Of a stretch of DNA of 64,000 nt, positions 1-12,098 are shown piece after piece. The position numbers and the translations under genes are program-made. Under the pieces are notes generated by a model. It worked only from the letters and a program-made list of their open reading frames with translations. It had not been told where the DNA came from and ran no database searches. Numbering within the stretch: position 1 is the stretch's first letter; each line of letters begins with the position of its first letter. This stretch comes from Microdochium bolleyi (Eukaryota; Ascomycota; Sordariomycetes; Xylariales; Microdochiaceae). The stretch lies in the NCBI GenBank assembly GCA_001566295.1, contig KQ964262.1, positions 372,001 to 436,000 on the forward strand. The letters are read 5' to 3'.

Positions 1-63
1 TTGCCGATCGACGTTTCGCCCCTAGAGGGTGCAGAGGGAGAGAAGGAGGAGGTCACGGCTTAC

Positions 64-1761
64 CAGCGAAGAACTCCTGCATGCCTCCATCATCCCAATT
101 CGCGACACCACTGTCAAATCGCCACGTCAGCATCTCCAGATTCAGATGTGTCCCTTCGAGAGCAGCAAAAGACTCACCCGCCGCTGTACCACTCCTTCAC
201 GACCTGCGGCGAGTCGTACGCCTCCAGGTCGTGCTTGTACCCGTCCCGCCAGCCGAGCTCCTGCATGTCGAACACGCCGACGCCCTGGGTCCAGGGGTCG
301 ACCTGCGCCTCGGTCCACTGCTTGTTGCTCTGCTCCTTAACGCCGCCGACCACAACGAGCTGGCGGCCCACGGCGGCGCAGGACGTGAATGCCCGGCCCT
401 CGCCGAGCTGCGCGGCGGGGCCCGTGGCCTTGAACCACCGGAACCCGGGGATCGTCAGCACCCACATGTCGGCGTGGGCCTGGTTGGACTCGCCGGTGGC
501 AGGGCGGCCGCCGAAGAGGAAGCTGTTCGAGAACGGGTTAGCCGAAACTTCTGTCTGCCGACTCACGCAAAGGAAATAATTGCAAAACTTACACCTCGTA
601 GCTCCCATTCCTGCCCCTGGTCGCCGCAGCACACGCGTCCCTGCGATGATCCGGCAGCCCGTCCCCCGTCGTCGTGCTCTGCGTGCGCCACGTGCCCGAC
701 GCGATGTCGTAGAAGGTCATCTTGTCGAACTGCACGGGGATCTCGGCCTTCCCGCTCCGCGCGATCGCCCGGCCGCCGAGGAACATGACCATCCCGCGTT
801 TCCCCAGCGTGGGCAGGCACACGGCGGAACCCCCAGCCGGGTAGTACCCGTGGAGGTGCGCGTCGAACGCCTCGACGAGGGATTGGTTCGCCCATGTCCG
901 CGTCGCGAACTCGTACGTCACCAGGCCCGGCAGGGGGAAACCCTGGGACCCGGAGAACCGGTCGTCGGTGCCGCCGTTGACGTAGCCGCCCAGGGAGAAG
1001 CCCATGCCGTTGCAGGTCGCGTACGAGCTGCGCGCCGGGTTGTACAGCTCCGAGAAGTTGGCCGCGTTGGCGGGCTCCGAGGTCGACCAGGCCGCCTGGG
1101 TGGCGCCCCCCGCGGTCTCGCCGCGGAGCTTGAAGAGCTGCTTGCTGCCCGTGTAGCTCGCGTTGCGGCCGATCGAGTCCCCGCCGTAGAAGTACACGGC
1201 CTTGTTCTCCTCGTCGGACCAGAGCACGGGCGCGTTGTTGCTGGGCAGCAGGGTCCGTGAGATCTCGGTCATGACGAGGCTGCTGTTGGTCCACGACGAG
1301 TCGAGGGGGATGGAGAGGGTGACGTTGACTGCGATGGCGGGTGGTTAGTCTATGATGGCGGATAGCGAGGAAGTTTCATGAGATGGCGACCCACCTCCGT
1401 TCGCTGAGTGCGAGCCGTTGAAGCGGCGCGACACGGAGCCGCCGTCCACGATGAGCTGATTCCCGAGCTTGACGGCTGCGGCAATGGGCACAGGTGTTAG
1501 CAGGCAGTAACATAAAAAAGACTGGATTCAAGTAGACCATTGGCCTTGGTATGCGCAAACAAAACATCAGATTCATGACGCACTCGCAGGGTGCCACCGC
1601 CGGATGAAGATGTCTGCACCGGGATTGCTTGCTTGTTCCCGCCTAGCCACCGACTGCTGCTGCTGCGGCGAAGTACGAGCCTGCCCGTCATCGTTGCCGC
1701 TGCTGCTGCTGTGGAGAGCGGATACGGGGCAGGCCAGCAGGACAGCCCATGAGACTCGCAT
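64..1761 (-). CDS. Secreted kelch-repeat (galactose-oxidase-like propeller) protein, 3' end outside the window
   Basis: Predicted extracellular kelch beta-propeller protein of a family common in filamentous fungi; no enzymatic role can be assigned. Five exons are visible: 1761-1584, 1475-1395, 1328-593, 522-178 and 110-64. Each junction has GT-AG borders, keeps phase, and several introns carry CTAAC-like branch points. About 462 residues are visible. The start MRVSWAVLLACPVSA is a signal peptide, and the first exon then has a short Q/S-rich stretch. Kelch hallmarks include KLGNQLIVDGG, AVYFYGGDS, MVMFLGGRA, VFLFGGRPA and QLVVVGG, each a Gly-Gly turn of one blade. The last visible exon ends at a good donor (GTAAGC), so the gene continues leftwards; in this family a transmembrane helix and cytoplasmic tail often follow, which cannot be checked here. 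Confidence 0.85.
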
Positions 1762-3151
1762 GATGGCGACACGGGTCCTTCTTGGTGGTCGCTTTCCGTA
1801 GTAGGGTGTGGATGTGATATCGAGGACCGCGAAGCGCCCCCCCAGAGAAGTTGTGGATGAGAGGATGAGGAAGAGCGTGCGTGTGGCAGGCAGCCCGATA
1901 GAAGGCATGCTGCCAGGGCGGACCAGGGTTCACCAGTGATGTCAGGTAACAGCGCAGGCACAGCCGACTCGGTGGCCGATCAGCGGCGGGAGACGGGGGG
2001 CGGTGCCGGTGCGGTAGGGCTTCAGACAGGCAGGATCCCTGCCCCCTTGCACTGTCGTGCATACCTTAACGGACGTAGAGCCCACCCTTCAACGGGCTCG
2101 GCATGCTGACAGGACGGGGCGAAGGCTTGGAATAGGTATGGGGGCCGAAGATGATTCCAGTAAGTATATCCTTACATGGGGGTTCCCATGGGGCAGAGCT
2201 TTGAGCCAGATTCACGCCGATAACAAGGGGTCAGCAGTCCGACGAAACGCGATCAACAGTCCAGATTGTTGCCCTGGCCCAGCCTGCTGCTGCGGCCGCA
2301 AGAGCGTTGCAGTCGCGTGGTCGGCCCTCGTGTGTCTCCGTCTTTCAGCGAGGCTCATCTCGCGGAAGATCTTGGCGCGCAGAATCGGCCGCAAATAGGC
2401 GCCATGTCCGCAGCGGAGCATTGCCCTGTTCTGCCTGCTAAGACCCGCGGCTAATGCAGAGCCCTCCACCCCTGCCCCTGGCTTGCTCTGAGCTGTGCAT
2501 CCATGCCGCAGCCAATGGGATCGAGGTCTAAGCGGGAGTGACGGCATGGCAGGAGGAGCAAGGTACGCACGACTGCCAAGTCTGGTAAAGACACGTACCT
2601 CCAGGGTCGGGCCTGTTCATGTTACCTAAAGCGCGGAGAGGGACAGGACGGGGAAGATCGACCAGAGGGTTCGGCTGCGAACTATTCGTGCGCGACCGGT
2701 GGTTGGGGGCTGAACGAGCTCCGCTGACAAAGTGCCCTCCTTGCTCTCGAAAGTGGCCCGGCCGGCGCATGTGTCCAGGGGCAGGGATCTACACGGGAGA
2801 TCCCTTGATCCTCGGATCCTGATAGGCTCGACGGGACCGAGGAGAGCCAAGAAATGACAAGGCAAGCGGTGTCCAGATGCCGCTGACCACTGTCCGGAAG
2901 CTTGTCAGCAATCAACCTGTTGTGGAAAGAGTTGCGTGAATGCGAAAGTCTGCCGGCGTGACTTGTCACAACGGTGGGCAGGACGCCCGCGAGAGCAGAG
3001 GTACATTTCACAAGGCGATGAGTCGTGGCACGGTGGTGGTACGATATTAGATTGATCTGGGTCGGCCTGAACAGCCAGTCTAGTCCAATGTAACCTACTA
3101 CACACGTGCAATGGCACCCTGCGTATCGGAAGCTCGAGCAATTCACGCGGC
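1762..3151. other. Intergenic spacer, nothing recognised
   Basis: About 1.4 kb between the kelch gene start and the 3' end of the MFS gene. Short open frames occur on both strands but none has a signal peptide, family motif or plausible splice partner. It should hold the kelch gene promoter. Confidence 0.6.
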
Positions 3152-4985
3152 TCATTGCTTCTCTTCCACCTTATGCCTCCTCCACTCGACCCCCTTCCTC
3201 ATCACGACCCACAGCGCCGGCGGCCCCGCGACACCACTCAGCACTGCGAGGATCGTGAACGCCCAGCCCGTGCCGACGCCGTTAATCATCGGCTGGATCG
3301 CCGCGCTCGCGGCCGCGCCGACGAGGCACCGCGTGAAGTTGTTGGCCGCCGTGGCCGCGCCCGCGTCCCCGGGGTTCATGTCCACGATGACCACGCTGAT
3401 GCTGTTGGTGAACCCGACCAGCCCTACCCCGGCGAGGAACAGCAGCACGCAGGGGACCGCGATGTGCGTCCGCGCCTCCAGGACCCAGCCCCAGACCAGG
3501 ACCACGCACGTGGCCAGGCACAGCGCGGGGATCCCCACCTGCAGCCTCGCCGTCTCGAGCGGGAAGGTGCTCAGGTCGAGCTGCTTCTTCTTCTCGTAGG
3601 GCAGACCCCGGAGCGCGCAGTGGCGCTTGAAGTTCCAATCCTGCAGGCGGCCCGTGATCTGCGCGCCGACGAGCGTCCCGACGCCCAGGGGCAGGTAGAT
3701 GAGGCCGGTCTGGAGGTCGTTGAGGTGGTAGGTGGCTGGGTTGTTGAACTGCGCGGGGATGGACGTCATGAGGCAGTAGAAGTTGGCAAAGACAAGGCTG
3801 CTGTAGGTCAGGAGCAGGGCCATGCTTGGCTGCACGAGCAGGAGGAGTGCGCGGAAGGCGTTGAACTTGCGCTTCGTGACTGTGGTGGGTTTCTGGGCGG
3901 GTGCTGCTGCCGGAGACGATGACGGTGTTGTCGTCGTCATATGCAGCTCGCCGTTGTCGGGCTCTGGCCTTGGCTGCTGGCTGGCTGCCTGCTCTCTCCG
4001 GGTTGTCCTTCTCCTCGACATCAACTCCCTCCCGACCTGCCACAGCGACCTGTGCACGAGATGCTTCGGCCGGACTGACCCGTCCCCCACGATCCCGCGG
4101 CACGTCTCGGGCATCGACAGCACATGCGCGACCGCGACAACTCCGCACAGTATCGTCAGGATCCAGAACGTCCACCTCCAGCCAAGATACTCCGCCAGCG
4201 CGCCGCCCAGCACGGGCCCCAGTGCGGGTGCCAGCATGATGGGTAGGGACATGTAGCTCACGTACCGCCCGCGCTCGGCGGACGTCACGATGTCCGCGAC
4301 GACGGCCTGCGCGAGGGCCACGGTGGTGCTGGACCCGGCCGACTGCAGCATCCGCAGGATGAGCAGGGCGGTGTAGTTGGGCGCCAGCGCGCAGCCGATG
4401 TTGGCGGCGATGTAGACAGTGAAGCAGAACATGTAGGCGGGTCGCCGGCCGGAGGAGTCGGCGAAGGCGCCGACGAACATTGGCGTGAGGCCTTGGAATA
4501 TCTGCGGGCATTTCGACCGAGTTAGAGATTGGGCAGTGAGAAAGAGATGGAGAGGGGCCGGGGTGACAAGAAAAAGTAGCGAGACTGACCATGTAAGTCG
4601 TGACTGTCAAGTTGATCTGCGATATCGACACGTTCAGATCCCTAGCGATAGTCGGGAGCGCTGGCAGGTACACTTGTGCGGTAAGTGGTGAAAAGACAGC
4701 ACCTGCGGCGGCAGCGATGACGATGCCGCGCTTCTGGTTGTGGGTGAAGACTGAAAAGGCATTTTGCTGGGTCTCGACCTTGCGGAGCGGTTCGGGCCCT
4801 GCCTCGAGGTCTGTTTGTGGTGGGTTGGCGACCTCTCGATCTTGTTCTGGATTCCGGTCATCCCTTGAACTCGAATCTGAGGAGTTAGGCCTGTGGACGA
4901 TGTCGGTGGTCGTCTCAGTGCTGTTGACGTCGGTGTCGTATTGTGGTGCCGAGCCAGACTGTGGCGGATGGCCTTGTGCTGCCAT
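3152..4985 (-). CDS. MFS transporter, DHA1 drug:H+ antiporter type
   Basis: Predicted 12-helix plasma-membrane proton antiporter exporting small toxic or organic molecules; the substrate is unknown. Two exons, 4985-4590 and 4501-3152, give 581 residues. The intron splits inside helix 2 (donor GTCAGT, acceptor CCCGCAG), joining TVTTYM to IFQGLTPMFVGAF. A polar cytoplasmic tail of about 85 residues precedes the first helix. Visible family marks are the motif-A loop GAFADSSGRRPAY after helix 2, the motif-C-like stretch APALGPVLGGALAEYLGWRW in helix 5, and a long charged central loop (about residues 285-345) between the two six-helix halves. The pattern resembles fungal Qdr-like DHA1 carriers. 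It starts about 1.8 kb from a P450 gene, which could hint at metabolite export, but no physical linkage proves it. Confidence 0.9.
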
Positions 4986-6050
4986 CGTGTAGTCTCCTGC
5001 CGTTTCCCGTAATGGACAAAAACCAATGGTGCCAAGAGTGCTTCTATCTACACCTGGAAGCAGGAGTGGCGTCCTTAAAAAGGAATAGGCAGGTCGAGGG
5101 ATGAAGGTCTGAGATCATCTCGGAACCGAGATCGGCTGAGAACGCCCCACTCAAAATGTCGTCCGCCCGGAATGGGTTCGGGAATAACGGCGGTCGGCTT
5201 TGTCGGATTGGACGCTTTCCATCGAATGAGACGAAGAATCGGGCTGCAGGATGATACTCAAAAAACACGGTGATTATTTGTCAAATCAATGTCCTAGATT
5301 GGTCTTCTGATTGCTGAGGCATAATGATCCGGAGCTCATACATTCTATTTGCTCTCTTGCATAACCGTTACTGTTACGCACGTACGACCATAATCCCAGG
5401 ACACTGATGGAACCGCGGTTTGGGTATGCTGAGCAGTCTGTATTTCATAATCTCTCCAAACTCTCGATAGTGGGCAGGAACCGGTGTGACAGTCCGAAGT
5501 CCTGCGACATCGGCTACATATACATGTCTTTGTCCTAGCCGTACCTACCGAAGCCCTCTGGAAGAAGGTGACTCGCACGCCATAGATCTCTGCTGCTACT
5601 ACCTGCACAAGAGGAAGGGTAGTGGCGGTGATGCTAGCCGTTCGTCTTCGTGGTCGTCAAAAGCCGCGAGATTCCCATGTCTGGGCCACACCATCGTCGA
5701 TAGCCAGTCTTGTCCTTCTGCGACGGGCGTGTGGTCAGACAGCGCCGCCACGACCTCTTCTTCTAACTTGTTCCTGCAGCTCTCAGCAACAGAACAGACT
5801 GTCGTCATCATTGTCGTGTGCGCCCACAGGATAGCTAGACATTTGGGGCACAAAGTGGCGAAGAGGGAGGAAGATGACGCGCTTCATTGACAGTGTGCGA
5901 CTCACGACTTTTCCTACCTGTCTAGGTCGAACTTCCCAACATTTTACCAGTTTGCTCCGGACGATAAGGTAGTCTAGAACTAAGATCAAAAAGTCTGGGG
6001 TGTTTGCCATGCTGAAGACTTATCGCGCAACACTCTGGGAGCCAAAAAGA
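4986..6050. other. Intergenic spacer
   Basis: Holds the MFS promoter. A short minus-strand frame near 5600-5850 has protein-like composition but no start or splice context that makes a gene; I leave it uncalled. Confidence 0.5.
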
Positions 6051-6158
6051 TGCTCAGTGAGAGGCTTGAACTCTCGGCCTTCGCATTACATGGTATTGTA
6101 CTCACGATGTGAGCTGGCAATATTAGTACGACGCTCTGACCAACTGAGCTAACCGAGC
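6051..6158 (-). tRNA. tRNA-Ile (anticodon AAT) with a 34-nt intron
   Basis: Read on the minus strand, a full cloverleaf folds. The acceptor GCTCGGT pairs with ACTGAGC, with A as discriminator. The D-arm is GCTC/GAGC, the anticodon stem TCGTA/TGCGA with loop CTAATAA once the intron is removed, and the T-arm GAGAG/CTCTC with loop TTCAAGC. The intron sits at the canonical 37/38 position. The A box (TAGCTCAGTTGG) and B box (AGTTCAAGCC) are recognisable. The mature length is 74 nt before CCA addition. Confidence 0.88.
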
Positions 6159-6810
6159 GATGATTATCCGGCTGTCGTAGAGCGCGCCGGTCGGTGATTG
6201 GTCCGTAGATGAAAGACGGTTCTTCGATATTGACGACTATGCGGACGCTGGGCTCGAAATATCCCGTGACAGTAGTGCTTACTGTTACGGGGAGAGTGGG
6301 ACCAAGGGGGCTTGCCTCGAAAGCACGTTTTTCGCTTGATCCAAAGTCAGGTTCCATACAGGGGAGCTGTCCTCACGAATTCGGGGCTATGGCCACAAAT
6401 AATATAACGCTCCCACCGCTACAATGTCTCGATCCCAGGGGTATGGTGGACAGCATAAGAAAGAATACACCCGTCAGCAAATTCAAGTGTGGGCTCGGCC
6501 GGCGTTCAACTCCATGCCGATACACTAGATTAGCATCGATGGTGGGCCACTGGCAGGAGCTTTAAAATGTGTACCGGGGCCAGAATGTCATCCCATTGGT
6601 TGTCCCTAACATCAGACTACGCCCGATACAACTCGCCGTGTAGATCCACGAATGATTCATAATGACCCGAGTTTCCTGGCCTGCACTCGGCAAATTGTCT
6701 ATACAGCGCGAAGTCAAGGCTATCATACAAATAGGCCAACAAACTCGGCATTCTCTGCGATTGTTGATTTCCAGAATCAATAGGCCAGAAAGTGACCACT
6801 TACAGCGACC
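6159..6810. other. Intergenic spacer upstream of the P450 gene
   Basis: Roughly 650 bases between tRNA-Ile and the P450 start. It must contain the P450 promoter; I see no clear TATA box or coding signal. Confidence 0.5.
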
Positions 6811-8423
6811 ATGATAGCCGACGCCCTCTCCAGTCCACAGGCATGGTCTGCCGTGGCCGTCGTCGTGGCCGCAACTCTCTTGCTGCGCCCACAGAAAGAG
6901 CCATTCCCCACCATCAACAAGTACTCCGGTGACCTTCTCAACAAGAAGGCGTATGCCGAAGCCCAGAACAACGCGCGCGGTCTCGTCAGGCAGGGGCTAG
7001 AGAAGCACAACAACCAGCCGTTCGCCATCGCCATCCCGCACGGGCTCAAGATCGTCCTGCCGGCCTCGCTCGGTAGCTGGGTCAAGTCCAAGCGGGAGCT
7101 CGACCACGTGCAGCTCGTCAGGGACGACTTCTTCTCCGGCCTGCCGGGCTTCGAGTCGCAGACGGTGCTGCACAGCCCGGACGAGTTCGTCAAGCGCATG
7201 ATCACGACGAAGCTGGGCCAGAACGACAGCACGACGGCCACGATGAACGCCAGCATGGCGCGTGCTTTTGATGACCTCTGGGGTGGCGATGATGCCACGA
7301 GCTGGCACGCGATCGACTGGCAGAAGGACACCATGGGCATCATCGCGCGCGCGGCGTCTTCGGTCTTTGTCGGACCCGAACTGGCGGAGGATCCAGAGTG
7401 GTCGGAGCTGGTCCAAAGCTACGTCACGTCGTATTTCATGGCATGCGGAGACTTGCACAAGTGGCCCGTATGGTCGAGAAGTCTTGTGCACTGGTTCTTG
7501 CCCAATGCATCGGCGTGTCGGAAGGAACTGCATCGAGCCCGCGCGGTCATTGACCGAGTTGTCAGAGAGAGGCAGGAGGCGGTCGACAGAGCTAATGCTG
7601 AGGGTAGCCAGCCGCCCGAATACAACGATGCCCTCGCATGGAGCAAGGCTGCTCCCGACAGCAGCATGCACCCTGCGGACATTCAGCTCGCCCTTGCCAT
7701 GGCCGCTCTCTTCACCACGACCGAGTTGTTCCGGCAGGTCCTTATCGATGTGTCTCGGCATCCTGAGATAATGGAACCTTTGCGGGACGAGGTCAGACAG
7801 CAGATCTCGGCGCATGGCACCTCGGTGGCTGCCACAAGCAACATGGTTCTGCTTGACAGTGTCTTGAAAGAGTCGCAGCGGCTCAGTGCTGGCCCAGGTA
7901 AGACTCTCACAATTGAAGAAATTGAGTTTAGTTCCGCTTTGCTGCACCTTGGCATCTCGACGAAGAATCCAAGGGCAACTACTAATTCTCGACTGTTGTA
8001 GTGGTCACGGAGCGCGCCGCCCTCAAGGACGTGGCCCTCCCCGACGGCAGGGTCATCCCGCGCGGCGCCCACATCATGGTCGACTCGACGCAGCTGTGGG
8101 ACTCCAGGGTCTACCCGGACGCGAGCAAGTTTGACGGTCACCGCTTCCTGCGCATGCGCGAGGCCGGCGACAAGACGAGCGGGTTCGTGCAGACGAGCCC
8201 AGAGTTCCTCGTCTTCGGCGCCGGCAGGCACATCTGCCCGGGCCGCTTCTTCGCGAGCAACGAGCTCAAGCTCGCCATGGCCCACGCGCTGCTCAAGTAC
8301 GACATCATGATGGACGAGGAGTGCAGTGCGGAGCCGATGATGAACGGCTTCTTCGCTATCGTGAACCCAATGGTGCAGCTGCGGGTCAGAAGAAGGACGG
8401 AGAAGGTGGGGTTTCTGTCTTGA
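6811..8423 (+). CDS. Cytochrome P450 monooxygenase (CYP68 / ent-kaurene-oxidase-like)
   Basis: Predicted ER-anchored haem-thiolate monooxygenase, likely acting on a hydrophobic metabolite such as a terpenoid; that substrate class is inference from family resemblance. Exons 6811-7897 and 8002-8423 (donor GTAAGA, acceptor GTTGTAG) give 502 residues, a normal length. An N-terminal hydrophobic helix (about residues 10-26) is the membrane anchor. The K-helix ExxR is ESQR near residues 354-357. The haem motif FGAGRHICPG puts the ligand Cys near residue 441. The I-helix reads ALFTTTE, a variant of the usual acidic-Thr motif. The stretch MACGDLHKWPVW resembles the fungal CYP68 group. It is convergent with the kinase gene, with only 87 bases between their stop codons. 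Confidence 0.9.
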
Positions 8424-8510
8424 TGCTACCAGTCAATAGGTTCCCAGTAGAAGATCAATGGTTTATGATAGAGTACCCTATAGACAGTCGTCAAATCGTC
8501 CTTTCTGACC

Positions 8511-9970
8511 TCAAGGCGCCGTGCTACGGACGTCTACGTTTTTCGGTGGCAGTGCTCCAAGCCAAGGGTGCCTCAGCATATCTTCCGGCATCGGCCGCTC
8601 CGCGGGATCAATCTTCATCATGGTCTTCATGAAGTCAGCAAAGCCCGCCCGAACATCGTCTGGGAGTCTCGGCAAGAAAGTCTCCGAGCACAGCCCAGGA
8701 CGACCAAATGGTGCCGCATCCCGAACTCGCCCGTCCTCGTCGAACACTTTGGCAACGAACTCTTGATCCCCTTTTTCCAGGAGAGCCTTCGGGAAAGGCC
8801 CGAATAGGTCGACGATCTCCGCGATGTGCTCCTCACGCGCGTAGTCACCCTTGGGGGGTGCGCTGCCGCTGAACAGCCGGATGGCGCGGAACACTTCGTA
8901 GATGACCGCACCCAGGTTCCAGAAATCCGTATTGACGTCCCAGACCGCCCCGATGAGGACCTCCGGTGAGCGCAGGGCGACTGGCTGGATCACCGCTTTT
9001 CGGAGGCCGGGTTCCGAGTCTGCCCAGCGCGACACGCCCCAATCGCCGAGCGCCACGTCGAATAAGTCAAAGTTTGCCTCATCGCCCGGCGCGAAGTAGT
9101 ACCGGAACAGAGGAGCCGATGGAATGACCGTGTACGTGCTCTCGTTGCGATCTTGCGCAGGAGGTGGATGGTCGCGCATGTACGCCGACTCGATCTGCGA
9201 GTGGTCGCGGAACTTGACATAGATGTTGTCCGGCTTGAGGTCTGAGACTCATGGGTCAGCTACGGGCATTGGGGCGAGATTCAACTGCGCAAGGTGAGGG
9301 CAAGTACCAGTATGGATGACATTGAAGTCGTGTGCGTAGTCTAGCGCGAGCAGGAGATGCGTGGTGAAGCGGCGCATGATGATGTTCGGGACCTCGCACT
9401 CATCGAACCAGGCGCCGAAACCCGCGAGTGTCTCGCCCATGAGCTCAAACACGAGGCACACGTGAGTGCCGTGTGGTCCTTGATGTTCGAAGCTATCCAG
9501 CATGTGGCAGATGTAGTTGTAGCCTATCTGCTGCTGGTTGCCATCTCGTAGGTGGGCCATGATCTCCCGTTCCAGGATGGGGTGCTTGGAGCTGTACGCG
9601 TTTGCTTTCAGGATCTTCAGAGCCCGGAAGACGGTCTGGCCATTAGATCTGGGATTCTACGATTAGCTTCATCCTGACGCGCGTGCGTACCTATGCAATG
9701 GAGAACGAACCGAGGCATCACATCCTTCACTAGCCAGACAGTTGAGTACACTCCATAACCAATCTTGTTGATGATCTGATATCTCTCGTTGTAGACATCA
9801 CCAACATAGACGGGGTGATAGCCGCCGGCCTGGTAATTGCTGTCGTCCTCTTCTTGGACAGTTGTCTTTGCCGGGCTCGGCGAATGTTGCAGGCCACTGA
9901 GAGATGAGGGATCGGCTTGTGACACTTTGACAGTAGTCTTGTTGGCTTGTCCTTTGGTGTCTTCGGCCAT
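8511..9970 (-). CDS. SRPK-like serine/threonine protein kinase
   Basis: Protein kinase of the SR-protein-kinase lineage that is expanded in filamentous fungi; targets unknown. Exons 9970-9722, 9656-9308 and 9241-8511 give 442 residues. After an 80-residue polar start comes the family hallmark GGYHPVYVGDVYNERY, then the Gly loop IGYGVYSTVW and the ATP-binding Lys in RALKILKAN. The catalytic loop is VIHTDLKPDN, the HTD form typical of SRPKs. The DFG position reads GDWG, and the APE-equivalent is LRSPEVLIG. The protein ends with the usual MLRHPWL segment. The large spacer insert of animal and yeast SRPKs is absent. The first donor (GTGATG) is weaker than the rest, but it is the only one that keeps phase with NPRSNGQTVF. 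Confidence 0.85.
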
Positions 9971-10287
9971 GTCGTAGCTGGTTGTCAGATAGTACTAGCA
10001 AGAGTGAGTTCTATGCCCGAGCTACAGTAATGATAATAGCTTGCAGCTGGGAATGACGGCAGTGTAGGTTAAGATTTTTCCTGATCCCTGGAAGCTCCAT
10101 TCCAATAAGCGCGCGCGTAAAGCAAACATGACGAACGGGACAGAAATAGAACACCCAGTAGCAAAGTAGGACAAATCACGCAGGATGGTTTTCATGTAAC
10201 TAACACTGCTTGCACAGCAGCAAATGGCAAAAACACGAAGCCCACCATAGGTAGGGTACGGCAGCAGAGGATGTGGGGTCAAAAAGA
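9971..10287. other. Spacer between kinase gene and tRNA-Arg
   Basis: About 320 bases, presumably the kinase promoter; nothing else recognised. Confidence 0.5.
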
Positions 10288-10389
10288 TGATCTCGCTGGG
10301 GATCGAACCCAGAATCTCCTGATTGCAGGAATGGACTGAGTAAACTCAGACCGTCGTAGTCAGACGCCTTGCCATTGGGCCACGAGACC
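10288..10389 (-). tRNA. tRNA-Arg (anticodon ACG) with a 30-nt intron
   Basis: Minus-strand cloverleaf: acceptor GGTCTCG pairs with CGAGATC, D-arm GCC/GGC, anticodon stem TCTGA/TCAGG with loop CTACGAA after intron removal, T-arm CTGGG/CCCAG with loop TTCGATC. The intron lies after position 37. The B box (GGGTTCGATCC) is near-perfect. Mature length is 72 nt. Confidence 0.92.
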
Positions 10390-10755
10390 GGCTTTCGATG
10401 GAAAACAATCGCGCTTATAAAATACTATGTTTTCTGGTTTTTGGGCTCAGTTCTTTGACCACGCTCCCGCTCCCTTTCCACAATTTCTTCATTCCGCCCC
10501 AGGCTGAGTTCACACAACACACACACATGTTCAAACACAGACGCATGTGTACATGCCAAATCAGTCCCAGTAACGTGGAGAGGCCATCTCGCCCTTCCAA
10601 CTTGGGTCTCTCCCATTTGTCACGTTTGACCTAATGCAGATCGGACCAGATGATCTGATGCGCGGAGTGAACATATGGCTTCACATCTGACTCAAGCCAC
10701 TTCCAGGTTTAGGCAGACGCGGCGCATCTCTCAACTTCAGATAACACAACAAACT
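10390..10755. other. Spacer upstream of the decayed F-box/ankyrin locus
   Basis: Includes a short CA-rich run near 10518-10527. An in-frame ATG at 10675 lies 27 codons before the chosen start of the neighbouring pseudogene, so the old first exon may begin there. Confidence 0.4.
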
Positions 10756-11830
10756 ATGCAGGCGAACATGAGTGCTGCACTAGCTTCGCCTCATATCAGA
10801 GTGACTGGACTCGACCACCTCCCTCTTCAATTACTCTTGTACATCGCCAGGCACTTATCAGACGGTGACGCCTTCGCCCTGTGCCGCACGAACCACAGCC
10901 TGAACGCTGTCCTGACCAACTGTCTCTACAGACGCTATGTCCAGTACTCAAGCATCGCGCATCGTCCACAGCCAAGAACAGTAGGCGCATGTCGGTGCTG
11001 GCACATGCTACCATGTCAGACAATGCCGGCCTTGTCCACGACCTGCCCACATCCATCGGCAAGAGTGCGGCTCCGATGTCGCCGTCAACCACCGGCCAGC
11101 TGGCCTAGAAGACAGCCTTGTATACGAGGAGCACTGCCCTGCTGTCGCTAGACAACTGGGATATGCAGCACTCGGTGGCATGACGCCCCTCCTGCTTGCT
11201 CTCCCGAGGAAGGCCTTCGAGGTCGCGCACCTTTTCATCTCGAACGGAGCTGACGTCCAGGCCACGACCGAGGATGGTCTTACAACTCTAGCACTCGCCG
11301 CACGAACAGGACATAGCGATATCATAGTCTGGCTGTTCGATAAGGGAGTCGACTGCGAGCAGTGGGACGACAGCGGACACACGGCCCTGATGCACGCCGT
11401 CCGCGCCCAGTCTGTCAACGGAGTCAAGGGGCTCGTTCAGCTCGGCGCTGACGTGAACGTAGTAGTTGTAAACAAGAGCCCCGGCTTAGGAAAGCTAGCG
11501 AGACAGACCCCCTTCACCATGGCCATGCAGGATGAGGGAGATGCGCTCACGTTCCTGCTGCTTGAAGCCGACCTCGATGTTAGAGCCCTCCTTGATACAG
11601 ACCCGGAGCTCATCGCTCGTTACCGAGATGCAGACTGCTAGTACGCAGAGCTATCAGAGGCTTTAGAAGCCAAGCTTCATGGGACGTCCTTGGATGACGT
11701 CTTGAGACGCAGGGATCGGCGCATAAACGGGTGTGATAGGGAGAGTGAGGGGGATGAGGAGGATGAGCAGGTGAATGAGGGCGAAGAGGAAGGCGAAAGC
11801 GATGAAAATGTCCATGACGCGGTCGACTGA
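10756..11830 (+). pseudogene. Decayed F-box/ankyrin paralogue
   Basis: A remnant of the gene family represented intact at 12099-14078 and 14584-16650. The first 65 or so codons encode the F-box start (LLLYIARHLSDGDAFALCRT, ending RRYVQYS). The sequence then jumps directly into the family's distal region: another frame reads MSVLAHATMSDNAG, matching MSPVAHAAVGG of the intact copy. Some 400 codons of ankyrin repeats are therefore missing. A further frame change near 11040 leads to IHRQECGSDVA and EEHCPAVARQLG, again matching paralogue segments, followed by three ankyrin repeats. A TAG at 11639-11641 interrupts the frame. It then stays open for 62 codons of an acidic tail to TGA at 11830. A long deletion, a frameshift and a nonsense codon make a functional product unlikely. 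Confidence 0.8.
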
Positions 11831-12098
11831 GCTACGACTCAGACCAGCCATGCTGATATAACTCCTTAATACGAGGACCGAATTGATCGATGAATCAAAG
11901 GTACCGGCAATCCAGTTTGCAGCTACTCAAGGTAAAGGTATGTACGCCACCCTTCACTGCGACTACAGGGATTTGATTTTATGTTTCGATGTTGCGGACG
12001 ACCTCCATACACTGCAATGCCACAGAACAGCAAAGATGGTCAAGAGGACCACCAAAGTTTCTGATAGGATTTCCTACATCCAGCTGCCGTGGAAAACA

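Noticed and set aside
5599..6010. Small minus-strand frames with protein-like stretches
   Set aside because: Two frames could be joined only by an intron of about 26 nt; no motif or start context.
10856..11164. Rescue of the F-box/ankyrin pseudogene by introns
   Set aside because: No GT-AG pair both restores phase and removes the discordant segments, and the missing repeats cannot be recovered by splicing.
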